Source of the DNA: Micromonospora pisi
Lineage (GTDB): Bacteria > Actinomycetota > Actinomycetes > Mycobacteriales > Micromonosporaceae
NCBI RefSeq assembly: GCF_003633685.1
Contig: NZ_RBKT01000001.1
Span: 6,572,001 to 6,636,000, forward strand
DNA: 64,000 bases
Reading direction: 5' to 3'
The translations under genes were made by a program, and so were the position numbers. The notes beneath the pieces are model-generated. The model made no database searches and had not been told where the DNA came from. It was given only the letters and a program-made list of their open reading frames with translations. The stretch's first letter is position 1. Each line of letters begins with the position of its first letter. This document shows positions 61,562 through 64,000 of this stretch, one piece after another.

Positions 61562-64000
61562 TCAGCGTCCCTCGGCCAGGTCCATCGCCCGGTAGATCCG
61601 CTGCTCCGAGACCGGGTACGGGGTGCCGAGCGCCTGGGCGAAGATGTTGACCCGCAACTCCTCGATCAGCCACCGGATCTGCCGTACCGCCTCGTCGCCG
61701 CGACGGGCCGGGGGCAGGTTCGCCAGCATCTGGTCGTACTCCTGCTGCACCTGGACGATCCGGGCCAACTGGGTCCGGTCCCGCGCCGGGTCCTGCGGCA
61801 GCCGGTCCAGCCGCCGCTCGATCGCGGTCAGGTAGCGGGGCAGGTCGGCGAGGCGGGCGTACCCGGTCTCGGTGACAAAGCCCCGGTGCACCAACGCGGA
61901 GAGCTGCGCCCGGATGTCGGCCAGCGCGGCCACCAGGGTCAGGCTGGTGGTACGCCCCAGCCGCTGTTCCACCGCGTACGCCGTGCTCAGCACCCGCTGC
62001 ACCCGGGCGACCACCTCGACCACCGTGTCGACCAGGTGCGCCCGGACATGGTCCCGCAGCGCGGCGAAGCCGGCGGCGTCCCAGGCCGGCCCGCCGGCAT
62101 CGGCGATCAGTTTGTCGATCGCGGCGCCCGCCGCGTCGTCCAGCAGGTCGATCACGTTGCGGTGCGGGTTGCGGCTCAGCGCCAGCTTCGCTTCGTTGCT
62201 CAGCCGCCCCTGGAGGAACTTCACCGGTGAGGCGACGGTGAGCCGCAACAGTTTGCGGGTCCCGGCCCACATCGCCTGCTGCTGTTCCGATTCGGACTCG
62301 AAGACCCGTACGCCGACGCTCTCGCCCTCGTCGACCAGGGCCGGGTAGGCGGTCACCCGGTAACCGCCCCGGACCCGTTCGAGGGTGCGGGGCAGGGCGT
62401 CGATGCTCCACTCCCGCAGCCCGTGCCGTTCCAGTTCGGGAGCGGCGGCGGCCACCGTCTGGCGTACCTCGGTCTTGAGCTGACGTTGCAGCGCGGTCAG
62501 GTCCCGCCCCTGTGCGACCGGTTTGTTCTCCTCGTCCAGCACCCGGAAGTTGAGCCGTAGGTGGGCCGGGAGCTTCTCCAGATCCCATGACTCGCGGGGC
62601 ACGGTCACCCCGGTCATCCGGCGCAGCTCCCGGGTGAGCGCGTCGATCAGCGGTTCCGGGCCGGGTTTGACGTTGGCGAGTACGGCCCGCGCGTAGTCGG
62701 GGACCGGTACGAAGTTGCGGCGTACGGCCTTCGGCAGTGACCGGATCAGCGCGATCACCACCTCCTCCCGCAGCCCGGGCACCTGCCAGTCGAAGCTCTC
62801 CGCCGGCACCTGGTTCAGCATCGGCAGTGGGATGTCGACGGTCACCCCGTCGGTGTTCGTCCCGGGTTCGAAGCGGTACGTGAGCGGCAGCGCCAGCCCT
62901 TCGGAGTGCCACGAGTCCGGGTAGTCGGATTCCTCGACCCCGCCGCGACCGGCGTTGATGAGCATCGTCCGGTCGAAGGTGAGCAGGTCCGGCTGGTCCC
63001 GCCGGGTTCGTTTCCACCAACTGTCGAAGTGCTGCCCGGAGACCACCTCGGCCGGGATGCGCTGCTGGTAGAAGTCGAACAGGGTCTCGTCGTCGACCAG
63101 GATGTCCCGCCGTCGTACCCGGTTCTCCAACTCCCCGACCTCGTCGAGCAGTTCCCGGTTTGCGTGGAAGAACCTGTGCGGGGTCTGCCAGTCCCCCTCC
63201 ACCAGGGCGTGCCGGATGAAGAGTTCCCGGGACAGCTCCGGGTCGATCCGGCCGAAGTTGACCTTGCGGTTGGTGACCAGCGGGATGCCGTACAGGGTGA
63301 CCTTCTCCTGGGCGACCACGGCGGCCTGCCGCTTCTCCCAGTGCGGTTCGCTGTAGGTACGTTTCACCAGGTGTCCGGCGAGCGCCTCGACCCACTCCGG
63401 CTCGACCTTCGCCACCACCCGGCCCCAGAGCCGGGAGGTCTCCACCAGTTCCGCCGCCATCACCCAGAGCGGGGGGCGGCGGGACAGGGCGGACCCGGGG
63501 AAGATGGCGAACTTGGCCCCCCGGGCACCGAGATACTCGCTGCCGCGCCCGCCGCTGCCCGCGGCTGCCGTCCCCTTCGCCGAACCCTGCAGGTCCTTGA
63601 CCCCGACGTGGGAGAGGAGCCCGGCCAGCAGCGACTGGTGGATACGTCGGGGGTCGACTGCCGGCTCACCGTCGGCCACCGGTGCCGGGTCCGGCGTCGG
63701 CGCTGCCCCGGCAACGGCGGGCCGCTCGGGGCGGCCGCGGGTCGGGCGCTGTCCGCGCGGGTTGCCGCCGTCGAGGGTACGGGCCACCTGCCGGAGCTGG
63801 CTGAAGATGTCCTGCCACTCGCGTACCCGAAGGTAGTTGAGGAACTCGGCCTTGCACATCCGACGGAACGCGCTCGACGACAGTTCGGTCTGCTGTTCCC
63901 GCAGGTAACGCCAGAGGTTCAGCAGGGTGATGAAGTCCGACTCCGGGTCGGCGAAGCGGGCGTGGGCCTGGTCCGCCTGGGCCTGCTTCTCGACCGGTCG
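61562..64000 (-). CDS. hrpA: ATP-dependent RNA helicase HrpA, C-terminal part (runs off window)
   Basis: 812 residues are visible; the N-terminal DExH helicase half lies beyond 64000. Helicase-associated and OB-fold segment: FITLLNLWRYLREQQTELS, FRRMCKAEFLNYLRVREWQD, then GARGAKFAIFPGSALSRRPPLWVMAAELVETSR. This is followed by the DUF3418 region (LFDFYQQRIPAEVVSGQHFDSWWK, YPDSWHSEGLALPLTYRFEPG). A Gly/Pro-rich linker lies near visible residues 80-150. DEAH-box helicases of this type remodel mRNA and rescue stalled ribosomes. It ends 15 bases before the alpha/beta hydrolase gene's start. Confidence 0.95.
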   Translation of the reverse strand, partial: RPVEKQAQADQAHARFADPESDFITLLNLWRYLREQQTELSSSAFRRMCKAEFLNYLRVREWQDIFSQLRQVARTLDGGNPRGQRPTRGRPERPAVAGAAPTPDPAPVADGEPAVDPRRIHQSLLAGLLSHVGVKDLQGSAKGTAAAGSGGRGSEYLGARGAKFAIFPGSALSRRPPLWVMAAELVETSRLWGRVVAKVEPEWVEALAGHLVKRTYSEPHWEKRQAAVVAQEKVTLYGIPLVTNRKVNFGRIDPELSRELFIRHALVEGDWQTPHRFFHANRELLDEVGELENRVRRRDILVDDETLFDFYQQRIPAEVVSGQHFDSWWKRTRRDQPDLLTFDRTMLINAGRGGVEESDYPDSWHSEGLALPLTYRFEPGTNTDGVTVDIPLPMLNQVPAESFDWQVPGLREEVVIALIRSLPKAVRRNFVPVPDYARAVLANVKPGPEPLIDALTRELRRMTGVTVPRESWDLEKLPAHLRLNFRVLDEENKPVAQGRDLTALQRQLKTEVRQTVAAAAPELERHGLREWSIDALPRTLERVRGGYRVTAYPALVDEGESVGVRVFESESEQQQAMWAGTRKLLRLTVASPVKFLQGRLSNEAKLALSRNPHRNVIDLLDDAAGAAIDKLIADAGGPAWDAAGFAALRDHVRAHLVDTVVEVVARVQRVLSTAYAVEQRLGRTTSLTLVAALADIRAQLSALVHRGFVTETGYARLADLPRYLTAIERRLDRLPQDPARDRTQLARIVQVQQEYDQMLANLPPARRGDEAVRQIRWLIEELRVNIFAQALGTPYPVSEQRIYRAMDLAEGR

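Overview
This 64 kb window is high-GC DNA (C or G in most third codon positions, many GTG starts, ATGA and GTGA start/stop overlaps) from an actinomycete chromosome. Family content points to Micromonosporaceae or a close relative: a helix-turn-helix/DUF397 pair, a SARP/NB-ARC/TPR regulator, a menaquinone-type three-subunit succinate dehydrogenase, a Tex protein with an RGG-like tail and a GPP34 protein. Genus is inference. I saw no rRNA, tRNA, CRISPR array or intact mobile element.

Layout. 1-5.2 kb: end of a minus-strand kinase-like operon, hypothetical genes, two translationally coupled small genes, and a helix-turn-helix/DUF397 pair. 5.2-7.3 kb: a secreted protein of unknown function, a perfect 19-bp terminator stem, then a degraded transposase tail. 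7.3-14.3 kb: GNAT acetyltransferase, DHA2-type exporter with a MmyB-like regulator gene upstream, Nudix hydrolase, thioredoxin-fold protein without CXXC, a 3'-truncated SnoaL-like gene, and an MDR/SDR oxidoreductase pair. 14.4-27.0 kb: an exopolysaccharide (or cell-surface glycan) locus. A plus-strand operon (sugar aminotransferase, FemAB/GNAT-like protein, PLP-fold protein, GNAT, three glycosyltransferases) converges on a minus-strand operon (methyltransferase, flippase, Wzy-like polymerase); a second flippase gene is divergent at the left edge. 27.3-29.8 kb: a two-component system next to that locus.

30-41 kb: Tex, GPP34 protein, APC permease with a 16-bp palindromic operator, dGTPase-like HD hydrolase, NAPE-PLD-like metallo-hydrolase and a membrane GGDEF-EAL protein whose 3' end is tandemly duplicated. 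41-45.4 kb: sdhCAB with a divergent LysR gene. 45.4-46.8 kb: a DUF6176 protein and an N-terminally truncated quinone oxidoreductase behind an AT-richer patch. 46.8-54.6 kb: a large secreted ThuA/sugar-dehydrogenase/PKD/CBM protein, then an NMT1-type ABC importer operon ending in a permease that seems to start with CTG. 54.7-57.5 kb: a SARP-NB-ARC-TPR regulator. 57.7-64 kb: an F420-reductase-like protein, a small paralogue of the gene at 2.6 kb, a cupin gene divergent from a LacI-type regulator gene with a striking internal composition switch, an alpha/beta hydrolase and the C-terminal part of HrpA.

How the genes may work together. The surface-glycan genes form a complete-looking set: amino-sugar formation, acylation, glycosyl transfer, flipping and polymerisation. 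Three LacI-type sites of the form GGAAA-N4-TTTCC (one perfect, two imperfect) lie before the ThuA fusion gene, the ABC importer operon and the cupin/LacI pair, suggesting a local carbohydrate regulon. Several neighbouring genes have lost an end (SnoaL, quinone oxidoreductase, transposase), so parts of the window are being remodelled.
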